64,000 nt of DNA from Paracoccus laeviglucosivorans. Lineage in GTDB: Bacteria > Pseudomonadota > Alphaproteobacteria > Rhodobacterales > Rhodobacteraceae. Below, one piece after another: positions 28,640 to 36,855 of this stretch (position 1 is its first letter; each line of letters begins with the position of its first letter). The notes under the pieces were generated by a model. That model saw nothing but the letters and a program-made list of their open reading frames with translations. It made no database searches and was not told the origin of the DNA. A program made the translations under genes and the position numbers. The stretch covers positions 1-64,000 of the forward strand of contig NZ_FXTK01000008.1 of NCBI RefSeq assembly GCF_900182695.1. Direction: 5' to 3'.

Positions 28640-29676
28640 ACGAACATCCCAGACTGACCTCGCTTGCGCATGGGGGTGGCTGCGGCTGCAAGCTGGCGCC
28701 CTCGGTCCTGCGCGAATTGCTGGCGGGGCAACCCGTGGCACAGGCATTCCCGCAATTGCTGGTCGGGACCGAAACCTCGGATGATGCGGCGGTCTATCAG
28801 GTCGATGAACATACCTGCGTCATCGCGACCACCGATTTCTTCATGCCGATGGTCGATGATCCGAAAGATTTCGGGCGCATCGCCGCCACCAATGCGATTT
28901 CCGACATCTATGCGATGGGCGGCCGGCCGATCATGGCGCTGGCGGTGCTTGGCATGCCCATCGACAAGCTGGCCCCCGAACAGATCCGCCAGATTCTGCA
29001 GGGTGGGCGCGAAATCTGCGCCGAGGCGGGCATTCCCGTCGCAGGTGGCCATTCCATCGACGCGCCCGAGCCGATCTACGGCCTTGCGGTCATCGGGCTG
29101 TGCCATCCGTCCGAGTTGCGCCGCAATGCCGATGCGCGACCGGGCGACGCGCTGATCCTGACAAAGGGTCTGGGTGTCGGCATCTATTCCGCCGCGATCA
29201 AGAAAGACGCGCTGGACGGCGCCGGACTGGCCGAGATGGTTGCTTCCGCCACGACGCTGAACCGCGTCGGCAGCGATCTGGCGAAACGCGCGGATGTCCA
29301 TGCGATCACCGATGTGACGGGTTTCGGCATTCTGGGCCACGGGCTGGAAATCGCGCGGGGATCGGGGCTGCGGCTGCGGCTGCAGATGGCCGATCTGCCG
29401 CTGCTGGAACGCGCCGCCGAACTGGCGCAGGCGGGTTTCTTTACCGGCGCCTCGACCCGGAACTGGGCGGCTTATGGCGATGAGGTGACGCTGCCCGCCG
29501 GTCTGCCCGACTGGCAGCGCGCGCTGCTGACCGATCCGCAGACTTCGGGCGGGTTGCTGGTCGCCTGCGCGCCTGAGGCGGCGGATGCGGTTCTGGCGCA
29601 GATCCGCGCGGCGGGCTTTCCCTTGGCCGCAATCGTGGGCCGTGCCGAGGAAGGCGCGGGCATCGCCGTCGAATAG
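28636..29676 (+). CDS. selD: Selenide, water dikinase SelD
   Basis: A 346-residue ATP-dependent enzyme that makes selenophosphate for selenocysteine and 2-selenouridine. The N-terminal [10 protein letters not shown] holds Cys16, Cys18 and Lys19, equivalent to the essential Cys/Lys of E. coli SelD. Metal-binding DDAAVY and [11 protein letters not shown], and the C-terminal [12 protein letters not shown] motif are present. ATG at 28636 overlaps the efflux permease stop. No selA, selB or mnmH gene is in the window, so which selenium pathway it serves is not visible here. Confidence 0.95.
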   Translation: MNEHPRLTSLAHGGGCGCKLAPSVLRELLAGQPVAQAFPQLLVGTETSDDAAVYQVDEHTCVIATTDFFMPMVDDPKDFGRIAATNAISDIYAMGGRPIMALAVLGMPIDKLAPEQIRQILQGGREICAEAGIPVAGGHSIDAPEPIYGLAVIGLCHPSELRRNADARPGDALILTKGLGVGIYSAAIKKDALDGAGLAEMVASATTLNRVGSDLAKRADVHAITDVTGFGILGHGLEIARGSGLRLRLQMADLPLLERAAELAQAGFFTGASTRNWAAYGDEVTLPAGLPDWQRALLTDPQTSGGLLVACAPEAADAVLAQIRAAGFPLAAIVGRAEEGAGIAVE

Positions 29677-29775
29677 CGCCGGATTTGGGTATTTGAAGAA
29701 CTGAGAAATCGGGTGTGGGGAACCCCTGACCCGGCCTTGCGTTGGGCCGCAGCCACCGCAAAGGAGCTAATCGCC

Positions 29776-30111
29776 ATGCTGCGCCTGTTCCCGATTGCCT
29801 GTATTCTGCTGGTCGCCGCCTTGCCATTGGCGGCGCAGATTGCGCCGACCTTGCCTGCGGCAGAGGTTGCAAGAAAGCCCGATTGTGCAGATGCGGCCCA
29901 CAATGCGCAGCCCGCGACACAGGAAAGCGCCAGTTCGGACGCGACCGCGCCGGAGAATTCCGGCTCTAGCGGGTGGAGCGGCGGGACGGGCGGATCGCAT
30001 ATCGGCACGAACCCGTCCGGGGCGACGCAGCACACGAAAAGCTGGCAGCCGCCCACCGCGCGCGGGCTGGATCTGACGGGCAGGCCGGAACCTGCGCCCG
30101 CCGCGTGCTAG
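29776..30111 (+). CDS. Small secreted protein, unknown function
   Basis: A 111-residue protein with a clear signal peptide (LRLFPIACILLVAALPLAAQ). The mature part has two Cys (one near the N-terminal KPDCAD, one at the C-terminus PAAC), suggesting a disulphide, and a Gly/Ser-rich middle (GSSGWSGGTGGSH). AAGGAG at 29761-29766 supports the ATG at 29776. It is downstream of selD but separated by 99 bp and is convergent with the SDR gene. I do not recognise a family. Confidence 0.65.
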   Translation: MLRLFPIACILLVAALPLAAQIAPTLPAAEVARKPDCADAAHNAQPATQESASSDATAPENSGSSGWSGGTGGSHIGTNPSGATQHTKSWQPPTARGLDLTGRPEPAPAAC

Positions 30112-30115
30112 GCCG

Positions 30116-30865
30116 TCAGATCGTCACGCCGCCATCGACCAGCATCGCCTGACCCGTGACGAAGCGGCTGTCATCGGACAGCAGATAGACCACCATCGGC
30201 GCGATGTCTTCGACCGAGGCGAGGCGGCCAGTGGGCTGGCGCGCGATGAAGTCGCGTTCCGCCTGCACCGGATCGGCGGCGGATGCGATGCGTCCGCGCA
30301 AGCTGGGCGTATCGACGGTGCCGGGGCATAGCGCATTGCAGCGCAGACCCTGCTTGACGAAATCTGCGGCGATGCCCTTGGTCAGTCCGATCACGGCGGC
30401 CTTGCTGGCGCCATAGGTCGTGCGGTTGACGAAACCCTTGAGCGAACTGGCCATGGACGCCATGTTCACAATGGACACCGAGCCGGTCTGATCGGCGCGC
30501 GTCAGCATCTGGGGCAGGAACGCGCGGACCATCCGCATCATCGCCGTCACGTTCAGATCAAAGGCGAACGCCCAGTCCTCGTCCTGAATTTCCAGCACCG
30601 TGCCACCGTGGACGACGCCCGCGCAGTTGAACAGCCCGTCCAGCGGGCCGGTCGCGGCGGCAAGCCGGTCGATTGCCGCCTGATCGGTGACGTCCAGCAC
30701 CTCGGTCCGCATGCCCTGCAGATCGGCCAGCAGGGCCGGGTTGCGGTCGGTCGCGATGACCTCGGCCCCTTCGGCGGCGCAGGCCAGCGCGGTCGCCCGC
30801 CCGATGCCCTGCCCTGCGGCGGTGATAAGAATGCGTTTGCCTTGAAGACGGCCCTGCCCTGTCAT
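30116..30865 (-). CDS. SDR dehydrogenase, 2-keto-3-deoxy-L-fuconate dehydrogenase-like
   Basis: A 249-residue short-chain dehydrogenase with the NAD-binding ITAAGQGIGRA, FNCAG, the catalytic Tyr/Lys in TYGASKAA, and CPGTVDTPSLRG with RQPTGRLAS. The unusual ITAAGQGIGRA, FNCAG and CPGT...SL pattern is shared with 2-keto-3-deoxy-L-fuconate 4-dehydrogenase of Xanthomonas and with mammalian BDH2/DHRS6. A sugar-acid role is supported by the FucU-like mutarotase on the same strand, 61 bp upstream. Alternatives are other 3-hydroxy/2-keto acid dehydrogenases. Confidence 0.8.
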   Translation of the reverse strand: MTGQGRLQGKRILITAAGQGIGRATALACAAEGAEVIATDRNPALLADLQGMRTEVLDVTDQAAIDRLAAATGPLDGLFNCAGVVHGGTVLEIQDEDWAFAFDLNVTAMMRMVRAFLPQMLTRADQTGSVSIVNMASMASSLKGFVNRTTYGASKAAVIGLTKGIAADFVKQGLRCNALCPGTVDTPSLRGRIASAADPVQAERDFIARQPTGRLASVEDIAPMVVYLLSDDSRFVTGQAMLVDGGVTI

Positions 30866-30926
30866 ATGGCTCCCCCCGTTTATGACCTTGCCGCAGACTT
30901 GCCTGCGGCGCGGGGGTTTGCAACGC

Positions 30927-31379
30927 CTATTGCCGGTTCGGGCGGATCGGCGGCAGCACGCCTTTTTTCAGGATGACATTGCCATAGGGGCGGATGTCGG
31001 TCAGTTGCAGAATCGCAAAGCTGGAGCGGGTCAGTTCGTAGAACCCGAAACGATCCACGGACTGCAGGCTGGACCCCGCGCCCTCGATCAGCGGAATGAT
31101 CTCGGCCACCGGCTCGGGGACGGCATCGGGGTCGCCTACGACCTGCATCGTCGTCGCCGCGGCGGGCACGAAGGCATCCAATGGCATCAGGCCCAGCACA
31201 AGCTGGACAGCGGCCTGCAGCCTGCCGCTGAGGTAGATGACGTTCTTGAACGGCAAGTGACGCGCCAGCGAGGCTGCCGGAAAATTGGCGTCCACGATGG
31301 CAAGATCGTCGCCATGTCCCATCTGGGCCAGCGCATAAAGCAGTTCCGGCGATATGCGGGGATCGATTCCCTTGAGCAT
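30927..31379 (-). CDS. RbsD/FucU-family sugar mutarotase, FucU-like
   Basis: A 150-residue protein beginning MLKGIDPRISPELLYALAQM followed by GHGDDLAIVDANFPA, the hallmark of FucU rather than RbsD. FucU interconverts the alpha and beta anomers of L-fucose and related pyranoses in the cytoplasm. It lies upstream of an SDR of the 2-keto-3-deoxy-L-fuconate type and downstream of an aldo/keto reductase, so a small L-fucose or rhamnose-like route is likely, though a dehydratase and aldolase are missing here. A ribosome-binding site GAGGTG precedes the ATG. Confidence 0.85.
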   Translation of the reverse strand: MLKGIDPRISPELLYALAQMGHGDDLAIVDANFPAASLARHLPFKNVIYLSGRLQAAVQLVLGLMPLDAFVPAAATTMQVVGDPDAVPEPVAEIIPLIEGAGSSLQSVDRFGFYELTRSSFAILQLTDIRPYGNVILKKGVLPPIRPNRQ

Positions 31380-31393
31380 TCAGGCACCTCGTA

Positions 31394-31434
31394 TTTTCTT
31401 GGCCCGCTGCCGGGCTTTCATCGGGCCAAGAAAA
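31394..31434 (-). promoter_or_regulatory. Perfect 13-bp stem-loop before the FucU-like gene
   Basis: TTTTCTTGGCCCG (31394-31406) and CGGGCCAAGAAAA (31422-31434) are perfect inverted copies around a 15-nt loop. The element sits between the aldo/keto reductase stop and the mutarotase ribosome-binding site. On the minus transcript it is followed by TACGAGG, not a T-tract, so it may be an attenuator, a processing or stability stem, or a symmetrical operator. Confidence 0.55.
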
Positions 31435-31468
31435 GGCTTGAGGGGCGCGGCGTCAATGCCCCCGCCGA

Positions 31469-32302
31469 TCATAACATCTGGAGCGACACGGCACGGCACG
31501 GCGGAGCGAATATCTGGTCCAGATCGGACAGCACGGCGGGCGTCAGCCCCAGTTCGACCGCGCGCAGGTTTGCGGTCACATGCGCCGGGTCGGCGGCCTT
31601 GGGTATCGCGATCATCTCGGGGCGGCTTAGAACCCACGCCAGCGCAAGCTGCGCGGCAGTCAGGCCAAGCGACGTGCCCATGTGCGCCAGTTCGGAATGA
31701 CCCGCCAGCCTGCCCTGTTCCACGGGGCTATAGGCCATGGTCGGCATCCCTTGCTGACGCATCCATGGCAGCAGATCCCATTCCGGGCCGCGTCGGGTCA
31801 GGTTGTACAGCACCTGATTGGCCGCGCAGCGCCAGCCGCCCGCAGCAACCAGTTCCTGCATGTCGGCGGTGTCGAAATTGCTGACACCCCAATGGCGGAT
31901 ATGGCCCGCATCACGCAGCCGCTCCATCCCCGCCACGGTTTCGGCCAGGGGCACGTCGCCGCGCCAATGCAGCAGATATAGATCGATCCGGTCGGTTTTC
32001 AGCCGTTTCAGGCTGCGCGCACAGGCCAGCGGCAATTCGCGGGCCGACCCGTTCCAGGGATAGGCCTTGCTGACCAGGAACACCTCATCCCGCCGCCCCG
32101 AGATGGCTTCGGCCACCAGCTCCTCGGCGCCGCCTTCGGCATACATTTCGGCGGTGTCGATCAGGGACAGGCCAAGGTCGATCCCGCGGCGCAGGGCGTT
32201 GACCTCGGATGTGCGGCGCACGGGATTTTCGGCCATCATCCATGTGCCTTGCCCCAGCGCAGGAACCGTTTCACCATCCGGTAGTTTGGTGCGTGGAATC
32301 AT
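31469..32302 (-). CDS. Aldo/keto reductase family protein
   Basis: A 278-residue TIM-barrel oxidoreductase. The catalytic tetrad is visible as Asp49, Tyr54 (in DTAEMYAEG), Lys79 (in LVSKAYPW) and His112 (in YLLHWRG). The NADPH-binding C-terminal region has SPVEQGRLAG and AIPKAADPAHV. It reduces or oxidises a sugar or aldehyde; the substrate is unknown. The ATG at 32302 follows GGGGGACAG. Its position ahead of the FucU-like gene suggests a sugar substrate, perhaps an aldose dehydrogenase step. Confidence 0.9.
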   Translation of the reverse strand: MIPRTKLPDGETVPALGQGTWMMAENPVRRTSEVNALRRGIDLGLSLIDTAEMYAEGGAEELVAEAISGRRDEVFLVSKAYPWNGSARELPLACARSLKRLKTDRIDLYLLHWRGDVPLAETVAGMERLRDAGHIRHWGVSNFDTADMQELVAAGGWRCAANQVLYNLTRRGPEWDLLPWMRQQGMPTMAYSPVEQGRLAGHSELAHMGTSLGLTAAQLALAWVLSRPEMIAIPKAADPAHVTANLRAVELGLTPAVLSDLDQIFAPPCRAVSLQML

Positions 32303-32409
32303 GCTGTCCCCCAATTTTCTGCCGCCTGCACGGGACGGCTGCTGCCGCGCCCGGATCTTGTCCCTGTAACGATGCCTTCGACGTGACCCTTTAGAAAGAG
32401 CAACCGAAC

Positions 32410-33429
32410 ATGCAGCGTCTTGAATGCCCCGCCTGCGGAAACCGTGTCTATTTTCACAACACAATCTGCGCCTGCGGTGCGCCGCTTGTCTTTGATCCCG
32501 AAGCCGGGCGCTTTGCCGCAGGTCTTGCCCCCTGCGCCAAGCTGGAGGAACTGGGCTGCAACTGGGCAGCCGAGGGCGGCCCCGGTGGGCTGTGCAGGTC
32601 TTGCGCCATGACCGACACGATTCCTGACCTGACGGTCGAGGGCAACCAGAAGCTGCTGGCCGAAAGCGAGGCCGCAAAACGCTGGCTGCTGGCCAATCTG
32701 GCACGCTGGGGCTGGTTCACCAATGCCGATCCAGGTCCTCGTCCGATCTTTCGGATGCTTTCCGAACGCGAAGGCGATGCGCAGGTTCATGTCACCATGG
32801 GCCATGCGAACGGCGTGATCACCATCAACGTCGTCGAGGCCGACGATGCCGCCCGCGTCCTGCGCCAGCAGCGGCTGGGCGAGCTTTACCGTTCGATGGT
32901 GGGGCATATGCGCCACGAAGTCGCGCATTTCCTGTTCGAGCGTCTGGCCGCCGTGCCGGGCTTTCTTGGGCTGTTTCGCGAACTTTTCGGCGATGAGCGC
33001 GCCGATTACGGCGCGGCGCTTGAGGCGCATTACGCCAATCCCAAGGATCCGGGACAAGATTACATCACCGAATACGCCACCATGCACCCGCATGAGGATT
33101 GGGCCGAAAGCGCCGCCCATATCCTGCATCTGGTGGACATGACTGACAGCCTGATGGCAACCGGCCTGACGGGGCCGGAAATTCCTCCGCCCGGATATGA
33201 CGCCTATGCCGATGCGGATGGCGAACACCTGCTGACCGTGGCGACCGCCGTGGCGCTGGCGGTGAACGAAATCAACCGCGCGCTGGACAATCCCGACGTC
33301 TATCCCTTCGTCTTGACCGATGCGACGCGGCACAAGCTGAACTTTGCCCATGACTGGCTGACACGTGGCGGCACCATCGCCCCCATGGAACAGTCCCAAG
33401 ACACGGCGCCACCGCAGATGGCGCAGTAA
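32410..33429 (+). CDS. Zinc-binding metallopeptidase (peptidase Mx family) with N-terminal zinc ribbon
   Basis: A 339-residue cytoplasmic protein. The N-terminus holds four cysteines in a zinc-ribbon arrangement (CPACGNRVYFHNTICACG). The metallopeptidase motif HEVAH is at residues 169-173, with a downstream EDWAESAAH helix likely to give the third ligand. This matches the putative zinc-binding metallopeptidase family. No characterised substrate is known to me. It is followed by a strong stem-loop that probably ends the transcript. Confidence 0.85.
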   Translation: MQRLECPACGNRVYFHNTICACGAPLVFDPEAGRFAAGLAPCAKLEELGCNWAAEGGPGGLCRSCAMTDTIPDLTVEGNQKLLAESEAAKRWLLANLARWGWFTNADPGPRPIFRMLSEREGDAQVHVTMGHANGVITINVVEADDAARVLRQQRLGELYRSMVGHMRHEVAHFLFERLAAVPGFLGLFRELFGDERADYGAALEAHYANPKDPGQDYITEYATMHPHEDWAESAAHILHLVDMTDSLMATGLTGPEIPPPGYDAYADADGEHLLTVATAVALAVNEINRALDNPDVYPFVLTDATRHKLNFAHDWLTRGGTIAPMEQSQDTAPPQMAQ

Positions 33430-33435
33430 GCCATT

Positions 33436-33470
33436 GTCGCGGCCCGGCTTGACGCCAACCGGGCCGCGAC
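33436..33470 (+). terminator. Perfect 12-bp GC stem-loop after the metallopeptidase
   Basis: GTCGCGGCCCGG (33436-33447) and CCGGGCCGCGAC (33459-33470) are exact inverted repeats around an 11-nt loop, seven bases after the stop codon. There is no T-tract, so termination, if any, is not of the simple rho-independent kind. It may instead protect the message 3' end. Confidence 0.6.
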
Positions 33471-33498
33471 GCAGCATGGCCGCAAAAAGGAATGCGCC

Positions 33499-33927
33499 AT
33501 GACGATTTCCGAAAAGCTGCGACTGCCCGCAGATCGGCCGCATCTTTCGCGCCTGCTGGGCATCAGGCTGATCGCCGCCAACGAAGACGAGGTGATCGCC
33601 GAGCTGACCGCCACGCCCGAATTGTCGAACATCAACGGCGTTCTGCATGGCGGCGCGATCATGGCATTTGCCGACAATCTGGGCGGCATGGCGACCATGG
33701 TGAACCTTGCCCCCGATGAGGCCACCACCACGATCGAAAGCAAGACGAATTTCCTGCGTCCGGTGCGCATCGGGGATGTCGCGACAGGCCGCGCCATTGC
33801 GCTGCACAAAGGCCGCAAGACCCAGATATGGCAGACGACCATCACCCGCAGCGATGGCAAGGTCGCAGCGATCGTCACCCAGACGCAGATGGTGATGAAA
33901 TGGCAGGAGCCCGGCTCGGGCTCCTGA
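33499..33927 (+). CDS. PaaI-family hotdog thioesterase
   Basis: A 142-residue cytosolic acyl-CoA thioesterase of the 4-hydroxybenzoyl-CoA/PaaI type. The hotdog signature is visible as NGVLHGGAIMAFADNLGGMA, with the Asp acting in catalysis, and ESKTNFLRPVRIGD. AAGGA stands ahead of ATG 33499. No aromatic catabolic genes are adjacent, so the acyl-CoA substrate is unknown. The 3' end is itself a perfect stem-loop, 33904-33926. Confidence 0.9.
   Translation: MTISEKLRLPADRPHLSRLLGIRLIAANEDEVIAELTATPELSNINGVLHGGAIMAFADNLGGMATMVNLAPDEATTTIESKTNFLRPVRIGDVATGRAIALHKGRKTQIWQTTITRSDGKVAAIVTQTQMVMKWQEPGSGS
33904..33926. terminator. Bidirectional stem-loop terminator between convergent genes
   Basis: CAGGAGCCCG (33904-33913) and CGGGCTCCTG (33917-33926) form a perfect 10-bp stem with a 3-nt loop. 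It overlaps the last codons of the thioesterase gene. It lies just past the stop of the convergent FAH gene (33938), so it can serve both; the minus side is followed by CCATTTC, weakly T-rich. Confidence 0.6.
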
Positions 33928-33937
33928 CCGTCAGGGT

Positions 33938-34633
33938 TTATTCGGCGGCACCCAGCGTCAGGCGAACTTGCGGCAGCCCTTCCACGCCGCCCTCCAGAAC
34001 ATCGCCTGCGACGACGGCACCCACGCCCGCGGGCGTCCCGGTCATGATCAGATCGCCCGGTTGCAGATGATAGAAATGGGACAGGTCCGAGATCAGATCC
34101 TCGACCGACCAGATCAGTTCGGCCAGCGTCGCGTCCTGACGCACCTGACCGTTCACAGAAAGGCGGATCGGCAGATCGCTGGCCAGCGCGTCGTTGCGCT
34201 GCACGATGGGCGACAGGACCGCGGCACCTTCGAAATTCTTGGCAAGATCCCACGGGCGGCCTTTGGATTTCGCCTTGGCCTGAAGATCGCGCCGCGTCAT
34301 GTCCAACCCCGAGCCGTAGCCCCAGACCAGCGATTGCGCCTGATCCTTGGCTACGCGGAAGCCTTCGGCGCCGATTGCGACCACCATCTCGATTTCGTGA
34401 TGCAGGTCGTCGGTGCCCGGCGGATAGGGCAGGACCGCGCCGCTTTCCAAAACCGCATGGGGCGATTTCAGGAAATAGAACGGGGCTTCGCGGTCCACTT
34501 CGTTGCCCATTTCGGCGGCGTGGGCTGCGTAATTGCGGCCAACGCAAAAGATTCGGTTCACCGCAAAGCGCTCGGTCCGGTCAAGGACCGACAGGCTTGC
34601 GGACGGAGGCGGGGAGAATACAAACTGGCTCAT
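33938..34633 (-). CDS. Fumarylacetoacetate hydrolase-fold enzyme (fumarylpyruvate hydrolase-like)
   Basis: A 231-residue FAH-superfamily enzyme with VGRNYAAHAAEMGNEV, the metal-binding HHEIEMVVAIG and GYGSGLDMTRRDLQ, and the C-terminal PGDLIMTGTPAGVGAV loop. Relatives hydrolyse fumarylpyruvate or acylpyruvates, or decarboxylate oxaloacetate. The exact substrate is not determined. ATG 34633 is chosen because the family fold begins there, though its ribosome-binding site is weak. It is divergent from the methyltransferase-like gene. Confidence 0.88.
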   Translation of the reverse strand: MSQFVFSPPPSASLSVLDRTERFAVNRIFCVGRNYAAHAAEMGNEVDREAPFYFLKSPHAVLESGAVLPYPPGTDDLHHEIEMVVAIGAEGFRVAKDQAQSLVWGYGSGLDMTRRDLQAKAKSKGRPWDLAKNFEGAAVLSPIVQRNDALASDLPIRLSVNGQVRQDATLAELIWSVEDLISDLSHFYHLQPGDLIMTGTPAGVGAVVAGDVLEGGVEGLPQVRLTLGAAE

Positions 34634-34748
34634 GTGCAAGTTCTGCCACGGCAACAGCGTTGCGGCAATCGGGTCGCGCAGCGTTGCCCACCCCGTTTTT
34701 TCGTGGCAATAGGACTGGAAATAGCCAACCGAAAGCAGGGTTCGCAGA

Positions 34749-35402
34749 ATGACCGATTTCGCGCAGCGTCGCACCATGATGGTCGATACTCAGGTCCGCC
34801 CCAACGACGTGACCAGTTACCCCGTCATCGACGCGATGCTGAATGTCCCGCGTGAACAATTCGTGCCCGACTCGCGGCGCGACGTGGCCTATACGGGCGA
34901 AAACATTGACCTCGCGCCCGGTCGTGTGCTGCTTGAGGCACGCACGCAGGGCAAGATGATGGAGGTGCTGGATCTGCAATCGGGCGATCTGGTGCTGAAT
35001 ATTGGCGCGGGCTACGGCTATTCCGCCGCCGTCATGGCGCGCATCGCCGAAGCCGTCGTCGCCGTCGAGGAAGACGAGACCATGGCCGCCGAGGCGCAAT
35101 CGCGCCTTGCTGCGCAGGATGTCTATAGCGTCGTCGTCGTGACCGGCCCGCTGGCCGAGGGCTGCAAAAGCCAGGCGCCCTATGACGCCATGCTGATCGA
35201 AGGCGCGATCGAGGTTCTGCCCGACGCGCTGGCCGACCAGCTTCGCGACGGCGGACGCGTGGTCGCGCTTTTCCTTGAAGGCAATCTTGGCGTCGTGCGT
35301 ATCGGCCGCAAGATCGACGGCCGCATCAACTGGCGCTTTTGCTTCAACGCAGGTGCGCCGGTGCTTCCGGGATTTGCCAAACAGCGCGGGTTTGCGCTGT
35401 AG
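34749..35402 (+). CDS. Protein-L-isoaspartate methyltransferase-like protein (PCMT fold)
   Basis: A 217-residue SAM-dependent methyltransferase fold. The SAM-binding loop is [14 protein letters not shown] and the following acidic residue is in VAVEEDE. The region that in true Pcm reads GQTISQP here reads [14 protein letters not shown], so the usual isoaspartate-binding Ser is missing. A true Pcm is present 4 kb away (38799-39452). It is followed by tolC 23 bp later, an arrangement I recognise from other Rhodobacteraceae. Its methyl acceptor is unknown. Confidence 0.85.
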   Translation: MTDFAQRRTMMVDTQVRPNDVTSYPVIDAMLNVPREQFVPDSRRDVAYTGENIDLAPGRVLLEARTQGKMMEVLDLQSGDLVLNIGAGYGYSAAVMARIAEAVVAVEEDETMAAEAQSRLAAQDVYSVVVVTGPLAEGCKSQAPYDAMLIEGAIEVLPDALADQLRDGGRVVALFLEGNLGVVRIGRKIDGRINWRFCFNAGAPVLPGFAKQRGFAL

Positions 35403-35425
35403 AACACAAAACGAAGGGACAGGGC

Positions 35426-36832
35426 ATGTTGCGCAAGACGCTGAAGACTCTGCGAAAGCCGCTTATGGCGGCACTGCTGGCCGGAGCGACGGCCCTTCCC
35501 GCCAATGCCGAAACCTTGGCCGATGCCATGGTCGCGGCCTATCGCCATTCGGCCTTGCTGGAACAGAACCGCGCCGTGTTGCGCGCCGCAGACGAAGACG
35601 CCGCGACCGCGATTGCGCAATTGCGCCCCGTCGTGTCGTGGATCGCCAGCTACAGCTATAACAATATCGAAGGCTTCGACGGCTATTCGACCAGCATCGC
35701 GCTGCAAGCGCAGATGACGCTTTACGATTGGGGCCGCAGCGCCATCGCCATCGACATCGCCAAGGAATCGGTGCTGGCGACGCGGGCCGCGCTGGTGGGC
35801 GTCGAACAGGACGTGCTTCTGGGCGCGGTCGAATCCTATCTGAACGTGCGCAGCGCCACCGAACAGGTGGATCTGCAATCGAATTCGGTCCGGGTGATCG
35901 GGCAGGAACAGCAGGCCGCCACCGACCGCTTCGAGGTTGGTGAGATTACCCAGACCGACGTGGCACAGGCCGATGCCGCACTGGCCGAAGCCCGCGCCAA
36001 CCTCGCCTCGGCCGAGGGGGATTTGCAGATCGCACGCGAAAACTATCGCACCGCGACAGGCAAGGCTCCGGCCAATCTGGCACCGCCGCCGCCGACGCCC
36101 AAGCTGCCCGCGACGCTTGCCGCCGCGCGTGACATCGGGCGCAGCACGCATCCGCTGATCCAGCAAGCCAAGCGTGAAGCCGCTGCATCGGAACTGGGCG
36201 TGGCCGCTGCGGCAGCCGAACGGAACCCGACGCTGTCCGGGACGGCCTCGATCGCCAATCAACGGCAAAAATCGGAAAGCAGCCTTGGCTTCGGTGCATC
36301 GCGCATCAACCGCGATTCTGCCACGGTGGGGCTTGAGCTTTCGCAGACGATCTATTCCGGTGGTCGCCTGCCCTCGGCGCATCGCAAGGCGATGGCACAG
36401 CGTGATTCGGCACGGGCGTCCTTGCTGAACACCTCGCGGCAGGTCGATCAGGCCGTCGGCACCGCATGGGCCGGGATTGATGTCGCACGCGCGCAGATCG
36501 GTGCCATCGACGAACAGATCGCCGCCGCGCAGCAAGCCTATAACGGCGTGCGCGAGGAAGCGACGCTGGGCGCGCGCACCACGCTGGACGTGCTGGACGC
36601 CGAACAATCGCTGCTTGAGGCGCGGGCGAACAAGATCACCGCCGAAGCCAATCTGCAGTTAGCACATTATCAACTTCTGTCCGCTATGGGTCTGTTGACG
36701 GTAGAAAACCTGAAACTCGGGATCCCGACCTATGACCCAGCGGCCTATTACAATGCGGTGCAGGACGCACCTTTCACCAGCAGGCAGGGCGAAAGCCTGG
36801 ATCGCGTGCTGCGCGCCATCGGCAAGGAATAA
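35426..36832 (+). CDS. tolC: TolC-family outer membrane efflux protein
   Basis: A 468-residue outer-membrane channel with a signal peptide (about 32 residues, ending ANA). The two TolC repeats are visible in the long coiled-coil helices (TQTDVAQADAALAEARANLA and the second-half equivalent TTLDVLDAEQSLLEARANKI) and in the beta-strand segments (TLYDWGRSA; TIYSGGR). It opens the outer membrane for type I secretion or RND export. The AcrAB-like pair at 24-29 kb has no TolC of its own and may use this one. AAGGGACAGGG precedes the ATG. Confidence 0.95.
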   Translation: MLRKTLKTLRKPLMAALLAGATALPANAETLADAMVAAYRHSALLEQNRAVLRAADEDAATAIAQLRPVVSWIASYSYNNIEGFDGYSTSIALQAQMTLYDWGRSAIAIDIAKESVLATRAALVGVEQDVLLGAVESYLNVRSATEQVDLQSNSVRVIGQEQQAATDRFEVGEITQTDVAQADAALAEARANLASAEGDLQIARENYRTATGKAPANLAPPPPTPKLPATLAAARDIGRSTHPLIQQAKREAAASELGVAAAAAERNPTLSGTASIANQRQKSESSLGFGASRINRDSATVGLELSQTIYSGGRLPSAHRKAMAQRDSARASLLNTSRQVDQAVGTAWAGIDVARAQIGAIDEQIAAAQQAYNGVREEATLGARTTLDVLDAEQSLLEARANKITAEANLQLAHYQLLSAMGLLTVENLKLGIPTYDPAAYYNAVQDAPFTSRQGESLDRVLRAIGKE

Positions 36833-36855
36833 CGCATCCGACAAAGGGGCGCGCC

